Notes under the pieces: generated by a model
Database searches by the model: none
The model's input: the letters and a program-made list of their open reading frames with translations, nothing else
Told to the model about the DNA's origin: nothing
Origin: Cristatella mucedo
Taxonomy: Eukaryota; Bryozoa; Phylactolaemata; Cristatellidae
DNA: 64,000 nt
NCBI GenBank assembly: GCA_009760855.2
Contig: WPIO01000004.1
Location: 62,001 to 126,000 of the forward strand
Reading direction: 5' to 3'
Part shown: one piece after another, positions 12,141 through 28,802 of the stretch
Numbering within the stretch: the stretch's first letter is position 1
Layout: each line of letters begins with the position of its first letter
Translations under genes and position numbers: made by a program

Positions 12141-12263
12141 GTCGGCATGCATTGCCCTACGAGTGCTTGGCATGAGTGTTTGGAGCCAGACGGCTCCTTT
12201 TAAGCATGCTCGCCCCTTGCCACTCGAGGCTGAAGGTGCCGACAACTCTGACCACGTGGCTCA

Positions 12264-16497
<4,234 letters not shown>

Positions 16498-16509
16498 GGT
16501 GCGAGAGGC

Positions 16510-17318
16510 TGTAAATAGGTAAGGCCTTGCCCGGTCGGATGACTTGAAAATCTGAGATAGCAGAAAGCTTCGACACATAAGTGGTAGTGTCTCACTCATT
16601 GTGTGCAGAGTCGACCGCTAGAGTATCGACTACAAGTATACAGTGGTTGCCGGATCCGATATAGCAACTGCTGGTTTCCCAATTACTTGCCAGCTGTGAG
16701 ATCAATCTCCCTCGAAGTCAGACATGCCTGAACCCACATCCATCTTGTGGTGGCAGACAAAGGCCACTTCCTTCCCACCACTTGAGCGACGAAGCCGTAC
16801 TTCTCACTGCCTGCCGGTCGGCCTGACCTCTTCGGATCTCTTCTCTCAAGTCTCTTTTTTACGCTGGCGAAATAAAGTCATACCCTGACTAATGCGTTGT
16901 TAACATCCTCCAACGAATCAACAGGCCAACACCCCTGAGTTTTATATCTGTTATGTTAACGGGAAAGAATGTAATCAACCGTTGTACACAGAGAAAAAAA
17001 GCCCATGTACCAAGTAGGTAAACTTGTATTGCAAGTTTACGAATCTGTAGTCCTAAAATGAATCGCCGGAATGAGCCACTGGGGCATACAGCAAACAAAG
17101 CTTAGGCATACATCGTGTTGCTGTTCTCTAAAGGACCATCTAAAAACTTTTGAAAAAATCTCCGGATACAATACAATCTACCCGATTTCTATGCATTTTA
17201 TTCACTTCATTCGAGAAATAATAGGCCTAAACCTCAGACAACAGTGTTGCAGAAGCACTACTGAACATGCCTGGTGCTGTGCGTAGGGTCACTACCCAGG
17301 TCGACAAAAACACTACTT
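16510..17318. other. Upstream region of the R3HCC1L-like gene
   Basis: The presumed 5' UTR intron ends at 16509. A non-coding first exon and promoter should lie to the right on the minus strand but cannot be placed by eye. No repeat-family member was recognised. Confidence 0.4.
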
Positions 17319-17483
17319 GTTGATTTAACAGTCTCTTTTGTAGAGTCGCAGAAGAGCCATAAAGGCTATCACTGCTGCTTGCAGTGGCAACAAAGGATCG
17401 TCCACCACAGGATTCGAACCCACGGCCTCGGGACCTCCGCCATGAATAGTAACCGCCCTACCTCACGATCCATCACGGCCCAC
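17319..17483 (-). mobile_element. SINE-D copy 2
   Basis: Read on the minus strand, a tRNA-like head with a GGTTCGAATCC-type B box (seen on plus as GGATTCGAACCC at about 17411) is followed by a body with ACTGCAAGCAGCAG and a tail ending near CTGTTAAATCAAC. It is tandem to copy 3. Confidence 0.85.
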
Positions 17484-17487
17484 CAAA

Positions 17488-17662
17488 AAATAATTACTGA
17501 TTTAACAGCCTCTTTTTCTATACAGCAGACGAGCCTTAAAGGCTATCACCACTGCTCGCAGTGGCAATAAGGGATCGCCGACCACAGGATTCAAACCCAC
17601 GGCCTCGAGACCGAGGTTGTGAAGAGCAACCGCCTAACCTAGTAAGTCATTACGGCTTATCA
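17488..17662 (-). mobile_element. SINE-D copy 3
   Basis: Same architecture as copy 2, with a B box altered to GGTTTGAATCC. It starts eight bases after a 5'-TTTTTTGG junction read on the minus strand and lies directly downstream of the 5S-like sequence. The two copies are similar but not identical. Confidence 0.85.
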
Positions 17663-17670
17663 AAGTTAAT

Positions 17671-17784
17671 TTCTACAGCACCTGGTATTCCCGAGCAGTC
17701 ACCCATCCAAGTACTAACCAGGCAACATTGCTTAGCTTGGTGATCGGATGAGAACCGACGATTTCAACGTGGTATGACATAGAC
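17671..17784 (-). rRNA. 5S rRNA-like sequence (probably pseudogene)
   Basis: Reading the minus strand gives GTCTATGTCATACCACGTTG at the 5' end, then ATCCGATCACC, AAGCTAAGCAATGTTG, CCTGGTTAGTACTTGGATGG, GTGACTGCTCGGGAATACC and AGGTGCTGTAGA. These are the landmark blocks of animal 5S rRNA, including internal promoter box A and box C. It is about 114 nt against the usual ~120: one base is missing before AAGCTAAGC and about two in the loop after it. No T-run terminator follows (only AACTTTG). The UCUA/UAGA ends can still pair. It could be a decayed 5S gene, or the 5S-derived head of a composite SINE. Confidence 0.85.
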
Positions 17785-18518
17785 ACATACAACTCTCTCA
17801 GCGAAGCCTCATTGCAGTAAGTACTGCAACTTTCAAGAGCACCTGTAAAAAAACATTTTGCGTCGTGATGCCAGGTATCCAACTTGGCTTCCGGCAAATT
17901 ATCAATACTTATTGGGGCAAGGGCACCTGTACTGCATCAATTTGTGGTAATTAAAATTGGTAAATGCACCCTTGTCCAGAGGACTTTGCTTCAGACTTCG
18001 TGGGTTGGGTGCGCTTGCATCATAGCCCACTGCAAACGCTTTGCAATCGACCGATAGAAGCGGCTTATTTGCAATCCGTGCTAACATACCTAGTTCACCC
18101 AATCGCTACCCAACCACATCCCTTCCAGTTAGCTTTCTAGTGGCAGAATGCAGGCTTTGAGCATGCACCATCGAAGGGGCAAAATAATGCCTCAAAAGCT
18201 TTGCTCTTTATATGTTGGTCATCTCGAGTGTAGTGACATGCGGGAGGCCGGGTCCTCTTGCGTTACCGACAGTTTAGAACATAGCCAGTTTCTTCAGGTT
18301 GTACTTCACCAAAAGTCCCAACCAAATTAGCAACTCCTCAGCCACTTCAAATGTATGCTAGAGTTTGAGAGCAAATTCAGCACTGCTTGAGGTGAAACAA
18401 TTAAAAAACATCAATGGACAGATGGCAAACCAGTAGTTTCGAAATTTCGCCAGCAAAAGCCTGCAGGAATCCGAAAGTTCTGCACACTCGTCCTAGTTGG
18501 TCAGGAGCGAATGAAATT
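17785..18518. other. Nothing recognised
   Basis: No frame longer than about 75 codons and no repeat family identified. Confidence 0.4.
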
Positions 18519-18519
18519 C

Positions 18520-19985
18520 CATAATAATAACACACACTTGATAAAGCACCCTAAGATAGTAATAATAACAATAATGCACTCGATCAAGCGCCCTCAGAGA
18601 ACTCAATCTCTTTCTGGGCACTTTACATTTGCTGCAAAGGAAAACACGATCAAATGGTTAGTAATAGCATGCTCAATACAAAACAAAACAAAAAAACATG
18701 GTCAAGAGTGACATGCACAGTGTCAGCACGCAAGTGTGACTATTGGCAGCACGCAGTGTCAGCACGCATAAGCATGTAAAACAGAGACCTACTAAATGTT
18801 GTGATAAATAGACGCATTTTTAGTTTTTTTTTTAATGTGGTCCAGTAAGGGAATGTGACGGAAGTCGGGAGCAAGTTCCAGGCTTTGGGAGCATACGAAC
18901 TAAATGCACGGTCTCCAAAGGATTTGAGGTTTGTACAAGGTATTTGTAGACTGTTGGATTCCGAAAAGCGGGTGGTACGATGCTTGGCCTGATGAGGGAA
19001 TATATCTGAGAGATAGGCTGGAGCCAAAGAATGACGGAACCTCAAAGAGAGCAACAAAACCTTCAAGTCGATGCATTGCTTGACTGGTAGCCAGTGCATG
19101 TCGGCGAGAAGTTCTGTGATGTGGCAACTGCGATGCTCACGACAGACGCCTAGCTGCAGAGTTTTGCACCAGCTATAAGTGCTAAGAATGCTCTGGCAGG
19201 TAGGCCAGCAAGCAGTGAGTTACAAAAGTCAAGACTGGATGTCACAAATGCATAGACCACTTTGGATGTGGTATCACGTCTAAACAAGCCCAGATTTTAG
19301 CAATGTTATGTAGCTGAATGTAGGCAGACTTGATTATGGAGCTGATGTGGTCGTCTAATAAAAGGTCACTTTGGAGCATGACACCTAGATTTCATGCAGA
19401 TTCAACAGAAGATAAGCTGGGAGAGCCATGTTTGAGATTTTGAGCGGTAGCCTTTCCAATTAATGAATCACACTCGGTTTGCCCATAATTACTAAGTTGG
19501 TTTTATCATCATTCAATTAAGGAAAATTTGCTGCCATCCATGTGCAGATGTCATCAATACATGCAGCAAAAGAGTTGAGAAGAAGAAGAGAATTCGATGT
19601 GGTTGGAGGGCTGGGAGGGATCAAAGCTTGGAGGGCTGGGAGAGATCAAAGCAAAGATACAACTGGGTGTCATCCGCATAGAAGTGAAAGCCAAGATTGT
19701 GCTTGGAAATCACATCGGTAAGAACAAGAGTATAAACCGTGAAAAGAACAGGACCATGCACAGATCCCTGAGATACCCAATATTTCAGATCGTCTGAACA
19801 ACTCAGGCATATATACATATGATATTCAGGCATCGGCTGGACAACTGACCTCCATTTCTGCAAGGAAACCTGCTGCTGGTAGGCTTGGACCACAACGTTT
19901 AGGTGTACTTGCGTTTTACAATGAGATCCCTGTACTAGTGAGCCTGAGGAGTACACAAAGCCGCAAGCTGTAAATTGCACTACGA
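18520..19985 (-). mobile_element. LINE-B copy, 5'-truncated ORF2 plus 3' UTR
   Basis: The 3' terminus is duplicated: two GATAAAGC/GATCAAGCGCCCTC blocks at about 18538-18600 separated by AATAATAACAATAATG. Inside are the 3' UTR (GTCAGCACGCA repeats) and the ORF2 C-terminus. The frame 19099-18740 includes 'HWLPVKQCIDLKVLLLSLRF' and 'FGDRAFSSYAPKAWNLLPTS'. Further 5', the frame 19980-19621 contains the RT catalytic YADDTQLYL block. Stops separate these parts. It extends from the RT catalytic centre to the tail. Confidence 0.9.
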
Positions 19986-20170
19986 AATTCTAATGCTATG
20001 CTTGTTCGGATTAACGAAAAGAGCAACTACTGCGACTCGGAGCTAAAAGCCCACGGGCCCATCACAGATCGGTTTTGACTAATCACCAGCTTTGTGCTGG
20101 CTATAACCTGTTATGGAAAAGACAGGTAAGGAGATCAAAATGAAGAAACAGGAAAGAGCGAAAGAGAGAG

Positions 20171-20395
<225 letters not shown>

Positions 20396-20399
20396 GAGT

Positions 20400-22570
20400 G
20401 AGACAGAGTTAGAGACAACAAAAAGAGAGACAGATAGAGAGACAGACATTCCAACACTACTGATTATTTGCTCTGCCGTAAGGCACTTGCACATCACGAC
20501 AATGCACATGTCGCAGGTTCCGGTAGTGTGACAGGCAATTCTTGTATGCCCCTGCAAGCCGGTTGAAGACCCCAAAGATCTTCTACTGCTACGATATACG
20601 TTGTGTGTGCGAGTGCCCCCCCCAGTGGCAGTTGAATCGGCCAATCTTTGCCCCCTTTACCACTGCTTTGAGGGCACCTATAGCCACAGGTTGTTGCCCC
20701 CACACCGTTGCTCAAGTAAGACTTGATGCTGCCAACGTATCACGCCTTGCACATAAGAAATACCTCTGCTGAGTGCGCCCACGGCTGTCGCGTTGCTGTT
20801 GCTGCTGTTGGCCGTCTCGACTCATCTGACGGTGTCGTTTACTGCAGGACGAGCGAGTTTGTGTGCTCACGAAAGTAGCCGCGTGCAGCTTTTCAGGCTC
20901 AGCAACGTCGACACTGCCAATGTAAGAAAGTAATTGCCTCCATAAAAAAATAGGGAGGTACGATGGTGGCATTCAGTCACAGCAACCATTTCTTCAAGCA
21001 GCTTGCAAACCAGAGAATGCTCAGCTACAGCTCACGTACAACCTAACACCAAGGTTACCAGTGCAACCATATGCATAACAGCTCGGACATGGTGGCACTT
21101 GAAAACCATCTACCGCTCCATATTGCCAATTAAAAACGCCCACAGTGCATTTTGGAGGATGATGGTCACAAATACTACGGTAAACATTTGCAGCACACAA
21201 ACGTCATGGTGGCGTACTTCGAAATCAGTGATTTGCTCGGCAGGGTTGCTCAATCTTTGCCTTCTCTGCCACATAGTGACTGCTTAGCAACCGATATTCA
21301 GTAAATCGGTGGGTGGCACTTACCTACACTTGCTACAGCGCTCACAGCACCACCTGAGCATTAGCTGCAGACCAGGGGTAGCACTTTCAGCATTGTAGCA
21401 AGCAGATAGCTTGATCAAACACTCTCAGAGGCTTCCAAAGCCTCCGGGTCACTGCTCAGCAGCAGCAATGGCAGGCCCCAGCTGCATCAAACTACGTGTC
21501 AGCACGACCACACATAGCACTGTCGCTGAGAAGCTGCCAGCCACGAGATGCACACCAGTCCACAAGCGCTCCCTGAGTCGAGTTTCGACTGTTCCACACG
21601 ACGAGATCCCCGTGCTCTTTGCTTGCATTGACACCGCAAATCGCGGATGAGCAGAGAAGGCGCTGTCCTCACTAAAGGCTGCTACCCGGGCTCAGAGCAC
21701 TTACACAGAAGACTGCTAAGGCGGAGCAGGAGAGCCGCAACAGGCAGACACGCCAGAGCTTGGAGGACCCCAACCCAATTCAAGACTGGCATCACCCCCG
21801 GCATCTGATCCGTCATCCGGGAATTGAGCAGTGGGCATACAAATCCCAGCTAGCGATTACATCACATAAGCAAGCACTCCACGAGGATGCGAAGTGCGGC
21901 ACACAAGGCTCGGCCTGCTGTGCTTTCGTACAGCAAAAACAGCAGTCTGGGTGGCTGTCACAGCGGCATGCCTTCGACGACAGAACGACCTTACATCTCA
22001 GCAGAAGCTGCTCCCGGACCGTCACACAGAAGGCCCAGAGGCAAGATTTCAAACAACTGCCCCATTCCAAAAGACTGGGAGCTTTCCAGTTCCTATAGCT
22101 GCAGAGTGCTGATCCCTGTTCACACGCTGGACTGAGGTTGCCGAAAGGCAAGCATTGAAACTTGCTTTGGACGTTGCAGCACCCGCGACCCTCAGGGTGA
22201 GGGCCACAGAGTAAGGGGTTCCGCAAGGCAAAGACAAAGGCAAAGCAAGAGGATGCAAGTTCTATAAATTGGACTGCGATTTCCGGCAAGCTCAAACATC
22301 TAGCTGGAGGGTTAGCACGTGGGCCAGCTCTGAGGCCTGTATATCAGCGGAGACGAATCAGACAGCCCCAGTTCTTAACCGGTTGACCAGGCAGTATAAA
22401 GTATTATCCCGCCCAATAGCAAACGACAGCAAATTACAGCAGTGCAATCTTCATGAAAGGCGCACACGAACGAGTTGCCCCGGTGTAGTGTGATGCGCCT
22501 AGCCTGGCTAGACTAATGCTGAGGAGAGCTATCACTCTGGCACATCCCATAAAAAGCAGCTCCCCATAAA
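20400..22570. other. No gene recognised
   Basis: Only modest open frames (up to 160 codons at 22295-21813, minus) with no domain or splice support, and competing frames on the other strand. No mobile element was recognised. Probably intergenic or intronic DNA. Confidence 0.4.
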
Positions 22571-22571
22571 A

Positions 22572-22735
22572 AAGATAAGCTGATTCAACAGCCTCATATG
22601 TATAGCGGCAGAAGAGCCTCAACGGCTATCACCTCTGCTTGCAGTAGGCAATCAAGGATCGCCCACTGCTAGACTCGAACCCACGACCTGGGTCGTGGAG
22701 AGCGAGCACCTCATCCCTGGGCTAAGACAAATCCC
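22572..22735 (-). mobile_element. SINE-D copy 4 (best-preserved)
   Basis: On the plus strand: AAGCTGATTCAACAGCCTC, ATAGCGGCAGAAGAGCCTCA, GGCTATCACC, GCTTGCAGTAGGCAATCAAG, GATCGCCCACTGC, then the B-box complement GACTCGAACCCACGACC and CATCCCTGGGCTAAGAC. Read on minus this is a tRNA-like head followed by a SINE body. It serves as the reference for the family. Confidence 0.85.
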
Positions 22736-22956
22736 GGGGCATCTCATAACATAAAACAAATGCCTGTAGATGCAGTAACACTGCGCAATAAAATTAATCG
22801 GTCACAGCGGTAAGACTTACGACCAATTCTTATGGGTAAAGGTTACTGGTCTAAGGTTAAGGGTCTTAGGAGTGCCATCTAGTCCCACTAGTGCCACTGT
22901 CAGGCAATATATGAACTGCAAGCAGTTTAATGCCGTCGATGCCCACCAGTGTAAGA

Positions 22957-23750
<794 letters not shown>

Positions 23751-23752
23751 CA

Positions 23753-23985
23753 TTAATAATAGTAATAATAATAATAATACATTTGTTATAGCACACTCAG
23801 AAAACCCAATCTCTTTCTAGGCACTTTACATCTGCGCTGTAAAGGAAGCATGATCAAATGGTTAGCGGTAGCATGCTGAATGAACAGCAAGCATAACATG
23901 GTTAGAGGTGACATGCACAGTGTCAGTATGCAAACATGGTTAGCGTCAGCATGCACAGTGTCAGCACGCGTAAGCACACATTACG
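23753..23985 (-). mobile_element. LINE-B 3' UTR fragment
   Basis: AAT-type tail at 23753-23778, then the terminus (CTCTTTCTAGGCACTTTACAT) and the 3' UTR with two copies of a GTCAGYATGC/TGCACAGTGTCAGCACGC motif. No ORF2 sequence remains. Confidence 0.85.
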
Positions 23986-24002
23986 TTAAAATTTTAAAGG
24001 CT

Positions 24003-24256
24003 GCCTCGCTTAGCTCAAAAGGAAGAGCACAGCTAGCATCGCCACTGACGACTACGCGATAACGCGACACAGCGGCGCGGGCGCCAAGCGCAGAGCAACG
24101 CATGCGAAAGGGACATCGACGCGTCATTGGACCGCCGCCGGCGGTCGCACGAGCGCTCGCCGTCACGATTCCTTTAACAGCACGTGCAAAGTGCCTAGGC
24201 ACAAATTAAAGTTCTCAGAGGGAGCTCTTCAAATGTATTATCATTATCATTATTAC
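24003..24256 (+). mobile_element. Possible SINE with tRNA-like head and LINE-B-like tail
   Basis: CTTAGCTCAAAAGGAAGAGC at about 24008 resembles a tRNA A-box region. About 190 bp later the segment ends AAAGTTCTCAGAGGGAGCTC followed by a TTATCATTATCATTATT tail, like the LINE-B 3' end. The intervening body has no second example in the window, so the unity of this element is inferred. Confidence 0.4.
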
Positions 24257-25476
24257 AGACTCAAAAGGAGCAGAAAGTGATTTCCACCGGGAAACTCTCT
24301 CAATGACGACTCGCGCAGCGGAGCAAGCATGCGCCAGCCGCACATATACACGCAGCGGGCGCGACGTCAGAAGACGCTTAACGTGCGAGGCTAGTGAGTG
24401 GGAAGCTCGCTCCGACGAGAAGCTGCTGCACCTATAAGAAAGAACCTGCGCTCCATTTCTCGGTAGTACGCTATAGCGAGTAAGGTCACCTGTCGTAAGC
24501 TCGAGATTTCCTGTACGCAGACAACTCGTCCTTCACAAGGTCAATGAAACGGGCGTCCTCGACGCCAAGGAATCTGCGTGCTTCCGTAGCGGAAGCCGAA
24601 TATAAGCGACGGTGAGTATACAAACTCTCTACACGCTCAAGACTAAAACAGCCGGCAGCCGACAATGACAGCTGTTCCCTGGCAATAGCTGTCGAGGAAG
24701 AAGTGGCAATCTGAGGACGTGAAGGTCAACTAGAGCAATTCCGACTCCGAAAATAAAATAAAATGCGGAAAACATCATATAGAGCATACAGCATATATAT
24801 CATATAGATAAGTATACCTTTCGGTCTCAGCGCCCGCAGAAAAGCGAATACAGTGGGTATACTTGTGGGCGTAGCATCGCCACCATGTTGCCCCGCCCTA
24901 GCCTGACAGGGAAGGAGTGCATAACGTCTCTGCGGCCGGGATCTCACCGCTGATTGGGTGGAGGCATGAGTGACTGGCCGCCCAGTGGTGCAATCTTTTC
25001 CCGCCGTTCTCTTATTCAGCTCCCGCTATCGTGGGTGGACGTGTGGTCCGTCTCCGGTTCGCGGACGTGTACTGCTCGCGAAGAGTCTTACGAATTCGAT
25101 TACATCTTGTAGAGAGGTCAGTGACTCATTTTGCTATAGGTGGTTGCTGCACCGCATACACGCTCGTCAACCTACCGGGCGCTAAGCTAGAGACTACCCC
25201 ACACCCTGGCCTCTGACCTCTCTCCAGTACCGGAGGTGCGCCAGACCGCGTCATCAGCGTGCAATCCGCCGCAATCTAGTCTAATTAAGCGAGTGTTGAC
25301 CCGAAATTTAGCGGCTCGAAGCTCTTATTTTGAGTGCGCATTAAATTTTGCTATTGTTCAAATGCATTCGCAAATTTAATGCTGCAGGGCTGTGGGGGCA
25401 GCTAGAGGGGAGGGGTGGGACTGGGGGCATTTGCTACCCCAACAGCTGCGGTGCAGCAACTGGCCTGCCCCTATTA
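24257..25476. other. Nothing recognised
   Basis: Mixed-composition sequence without convincing exons or repeat-family members. Confidence 0.4.
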
Positions 25477-25555
25477 GTAATAAAAATAATGCACTTGATA
25501 AAGCGCTCTCGGAGAACTCAAATATCTATCTAGGCGCTTTACATTTGCTGCAATT
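25477..25555 (-). mobile_element. LINE-B 3' end scrap
   Basis: AATAATGCACTTGATAAAGC, then CTCTCGGAGAACTC and CTAGGCGCTTTACATTTGCT: the LINE-B terminus only. Confidence 0.85.
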
Positions 25556-25654
25556 TATTCCTGTGCCTGGCGCCCTCGGCACCCAACGAGGAAATCGTGC
25601 ATCGTGATTCCGTTCGACGAGCGACCGCCGAGATCGCTTGGAATAAACGCTACG

Positions 25655-25792
25655 ATTTCTATAATTTACTATAATTATAATTTATTTATTTATATTTATT
25701 ATTATTATTAATAATTACTATTATTTATATAATTACTATTTATTTATTAATTATTATTTATAATTATATAATTTACTATAATTTTCCATTCA
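25655..25792. repeat. AT-rich low-complexity block
   Basis: TTTATT/ATAATT-type sequence almost free of G and C. Confidence 0.9.
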
Positions 25793-26030
25793 AGTATGTT
25801 TCTAGCCCCGCCTACATCGCAGTTTTACGCGTCTTACCTCCTAAATGAAAACCGTGCCGCTTCGCCGCTGCCGCAGGGCAAGCTTGTTCTAATGCAAATG
25901 GCTGGCAAAGACCCTAGTCGCTACAGCAACGTACCGCAATCTACTGCGATCGGCTGGTCCGCTCTAATCCATCGCAAACCCATAGCAGTCCACTGGGGCA
26001 GCTCTCAGGCTAGCCGCGATGCCAGCCCTT

Positions 26031-26620
26031 ATAATATAATGTAATGTATCTCCCGTCTGTAGCTCCACAAAGCCATAAAGACTAAGTGGGTGTTACGCAG
26101 GAGAGTTTTATATAGCGCACTTACAGTCTAAGCGGCTTTCGGTACGCATTCGGTAGCCATTAGACTTCACTAGACTTCACTTTTCATTAGACTTCATTAG
26201 ACTCACGCAACAACGAGAAAGTGGTAAGCATAGCAGAGTCAGGAGAGCACTTGAGGTAGTGAGTAGCATGGAAGTAGCAGCTCAGGACCTCTGAAAAGGA
26301 TGAGCCATAGTTGACAGCAGGAGAGTAGTTGTCGTTGCGTAAGAATTGTGGAAGCGAGTTCCACAGTCTAGGACCTGCAGAGCTGAAGCTTCTGTCGCCT
26401 ACGGTCTTTAAGCGGAGGAATTGAACAGCTAATTGATTGTCCACACATGACCTGAGGGTGCGAACAGGCTGAAACTGGTGCAGCGGTTCACTGGGTACGA
26501 AGGAGCCAAGCCGTGGCGGGCCTTGTGGGTCAGCGTAAGAACTTTGCTCTGTATCCGTTGATCGACCGGCAGCAATCCTAGCTCTTTTAGCAAAGGAGAC
26601 ACGTGGTCAAACCACTGCCT
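26031..26620 (-). mobile_element. LINE-A copy 4, 5'-truncated
   Basis: Begins with TAATGTAATGTATCTCCCGT (tail and 3' UTR end, minus) and continues through the C-terminal ORF2. The frame 26444-26187 contains 'SFSSAGPRLWNSLPQFLRND'. A small internal expansion of TAGACTTCA-type units lies at about 26161-26203. Sequence similarity ends near ACACGTGGTCAAACC. Confidence 0.88.
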
Positions 26621-26621
26621 T

Positions 26622-26860
26622 AGTGGGTTCGACTAAAGCACCTAGTACAGGCCCGGTTCCTGTCCACCCAGCTCAGGTTAGAATGGAGTCTTGCTTGTGC
26701 AGTCGATGCTATTAGGAGATGGACCGACCAACGTGCTTGCCATAGTGGGCTCGACTAGGACACATCGGGTGTAGACCCACTAAAGTTAGAATGGAGCCTG
26801 GTGCAGACGGTGCGGTCAGAATGTGGACTGACTAATGTGCTTAAGGTAGACATAGCAGCT
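26622..26860. repeat. Imperfect tandem repeat, ~122 bp unit
   Basis: AGTGGGTTCGACTAAAGCAC at 26622 and AGTGGGCTCGACTAGGACAC at 26744 start two related copies; both also contain TTAGAATGGAG and a downstream GACCGACCAA/GACTGACTAA block followed by TGTGCTT/CGTGCTT. Diverged. Confidence 0.7.
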
Positions 26861-27049
26861 ACGCGCAAGGTCAGGAGTTTAGATGAGAGAGAAAATAACG
26901 GGACAAAGCTCGTGGCTCCAGCTTCTATAGCCAATGTGAGACTACACTTCGAGAGCACGGCACGAGAGTCGAACCTACGGCGACGAACAGCTAATTGCAA
27001 CTTAGGCTGAGCAGTTGTGTTCTGCAGGCTTTTCAGCTAGCTGCTCGTA

Positions 27050-27530
27050 TCTTGAGGTGCTGTAGCGGTCCGCGTTCAGGGTCGGGACCATTGCCAGCGA
27101 CGTGCGCATAGGGTAGTTTATTCCTCTCGGACTTCAGGAGTTCGTGAAGTTAACTCCGTCGGTCCGGTGCGCGTCGCGTAAAGCGTATGCGCCTGTGCGT
27201 AACCGCCACTAATAGACCCGCAATAAACTGTCGCTTCGTCGCCCAGTTGTGGCCGCTTGTGTTTTAATCGCTCTGCAGCACTTTATCGGACAGTCCACCA
27301 GTAGAGAACCGGAGGACGAGCTCTCCGCGCAGTTACAGTAGCTCGACTACGCGAAGCTCAAATTGCGATATAATAGTACGCCACAATGGCCCGCGGCAAT
27401 GCCAATCAATCAGATTTAATCCCTGGAAAATCTAGCAGGAATCGAAAGCTCGAAGCTCTGACTTCGATTGCAGATTGTATTGCACCTTGTTTACAGACTA
27501 CCGACACAATTTCGCTGCATTAAACACTCG
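27050..27530 (+). mobile_element. LTR-like segment with short downstream ORF (tentative)
   Basis: 27057-27290 begins TGCTGTAGCGG, has a CAATAAACT polyadenylation-like site at about 27221 and ends near TTATCGGACA, as an LTR might. About 95 bp further is an ATG (27386) opening a short frame that starts MARGNANQSDL and stops at about 27523. No second LTR, clear primer-binding site or gag/pol motif is visible. A promoter plus first exon of an unrelated gene is equally possible. Confidence 0.25.
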
Positions 27531-27597
27531 CATTCTCGTACACACTTGTAATGGACCGGGCTATCGCAGTCTAAATAAAGTGCCTACACAAATATTA

Positions 27598-27815
27598 AAA
27601 AATGTATCTCTCCATCTGTAACCCCATAAAGCCAACAAAGACCATGTGGATGTTACGCCTGAGAGTTGTGCATAGCGGACTCACAGCCTAAGCGGCTTCG
27701 GTACGCATTCGGCAACCAACGGACTTAATTTCACGCAACAAAGTGAAAGTGAGAGGCATAGCAGAGTCAGGAGAGCAGCTGAGGTAGTAAGCAGCATGGA
27801 AGTAGCAGCTCAGTA
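27598..27815 (-). mobile_element. LINE-A copy 5, 3' end only
   Basis: Begins AATGTATCTCTCCATCTGTA (minus-strand tail end), continues through the 3' UTR, and stops after GTAGCAGCTCAG. A short TTCTCTGAGGGTGCTA piece resembling the LINE-B terminus follows at about 27830-27848. Confidence 0.85.
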
Positions 27816-28294
27816 AATTAGTTGGAAGTTCTCTGAGGGTGCTACAGAAGTGTCTAGTTATTGCTAACACAACTATGCGCCGTAAATCACGCACAATCCG
27901 AAGGAATTCGCGCGCGCGAGGAGCCCCAAAAGTGATTGCGTATTATGCTGCCAGTGTGATTCAAGTGGGAGCTCCCAAGTTTTAAATAATTAGAGAGGCA
28001 GGTTCTCACGCACATGAGCTGCACATTTCTAAGCCGCTACCACCATCCGCCGTAATCTACATACATCTTCCGCAAATCACTACAAATCTATAAGAAATCG
28101 GAATCTATAAGAAATCGTGAAGCTTCGCTTTCGTGTGCACGTTACAGTTGGCTGAGTTTTCAGTATTACAATGTGTTTCGCACTCCTGTTTTCCTGCTGT
28201 AGTACGAGCCAATACCACTACCGACCACTATTCGCCTCAACCAGCGGCGAATCGCCGGAAAATTGGCTGTACGCCACTCTAACTCCAATTATTA

Positions 28295-28555
28295 AGTAAA
28301 GATTAGCTGATTCGGTAACTTTTGTATATTTTATTATTTTATTTTATAATATTATTATATGTTATTGTCATATTGCTTTATGCTATTTTCTACAATGACT
28401 ATATACAATTTTTTATTTAGATTATTATTTTTCAGCCTTTATATAGCGGCAGAAGCGTCTCGCAACCGCTTGCAGTAGGCAATATGTAATGTAACGTAAT
28501 GCAATAGAGGATTGCCGGCAGCAGCACTCAAACCCACGCTTTCTCAAGAGCGGAA
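28295..28555 (-). mobile_element. SINE-D copy 5, split by AT-rich insertion
   Basis: The family start (GATTAGCTGATTCGGTAAC) at about 28303 is separated from the rest (CAGCCTTTATATAGCGGCAG, from about 28433) by about 110 bp of AT-rich sequence. A TAATGTAACGTAATGCAAT expansion also interrupts the body at about 28484-28505. Confidence 0.65.
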
Positions 28556-28556
28556 G

Positions 28557-28705
28557 ATTGGTTTGATCTAGCGGTTAAGGTGCTCGCCCCGACCAAGGTC
28601 TGACTGAGGTCGTGGGCTCGAGCCCCGAGGCATATGTGAAGCGCCTGAATAGAGATTAAGTTCTCTTGGGGCGCTATATTAATGGGGCGCTATAAATTAT
28701 ATTTA
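28557..28705 (+). mobile_element. SINE-C copy 2
   Basis: Same head as copy 1 (GCGGTTAAGGTGCTCGCCCC, GGGCTCGAGCCCC) and the same 3' tail (AGAGATTAAGTTCTCTTGGG). The GGGGCGCTATA end is partly duplicated at about 28668-28694. Confidence 0.88.
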
Positions 28706-28802
28706 GGATTGTGTCCCCGGTTTATTACATTAGATTTCAGATCGCCGTGTGCCAAACAAATTTCATGACTACCAATAAACGCTTTGTATCAGCCGAAGAA
28801 GC

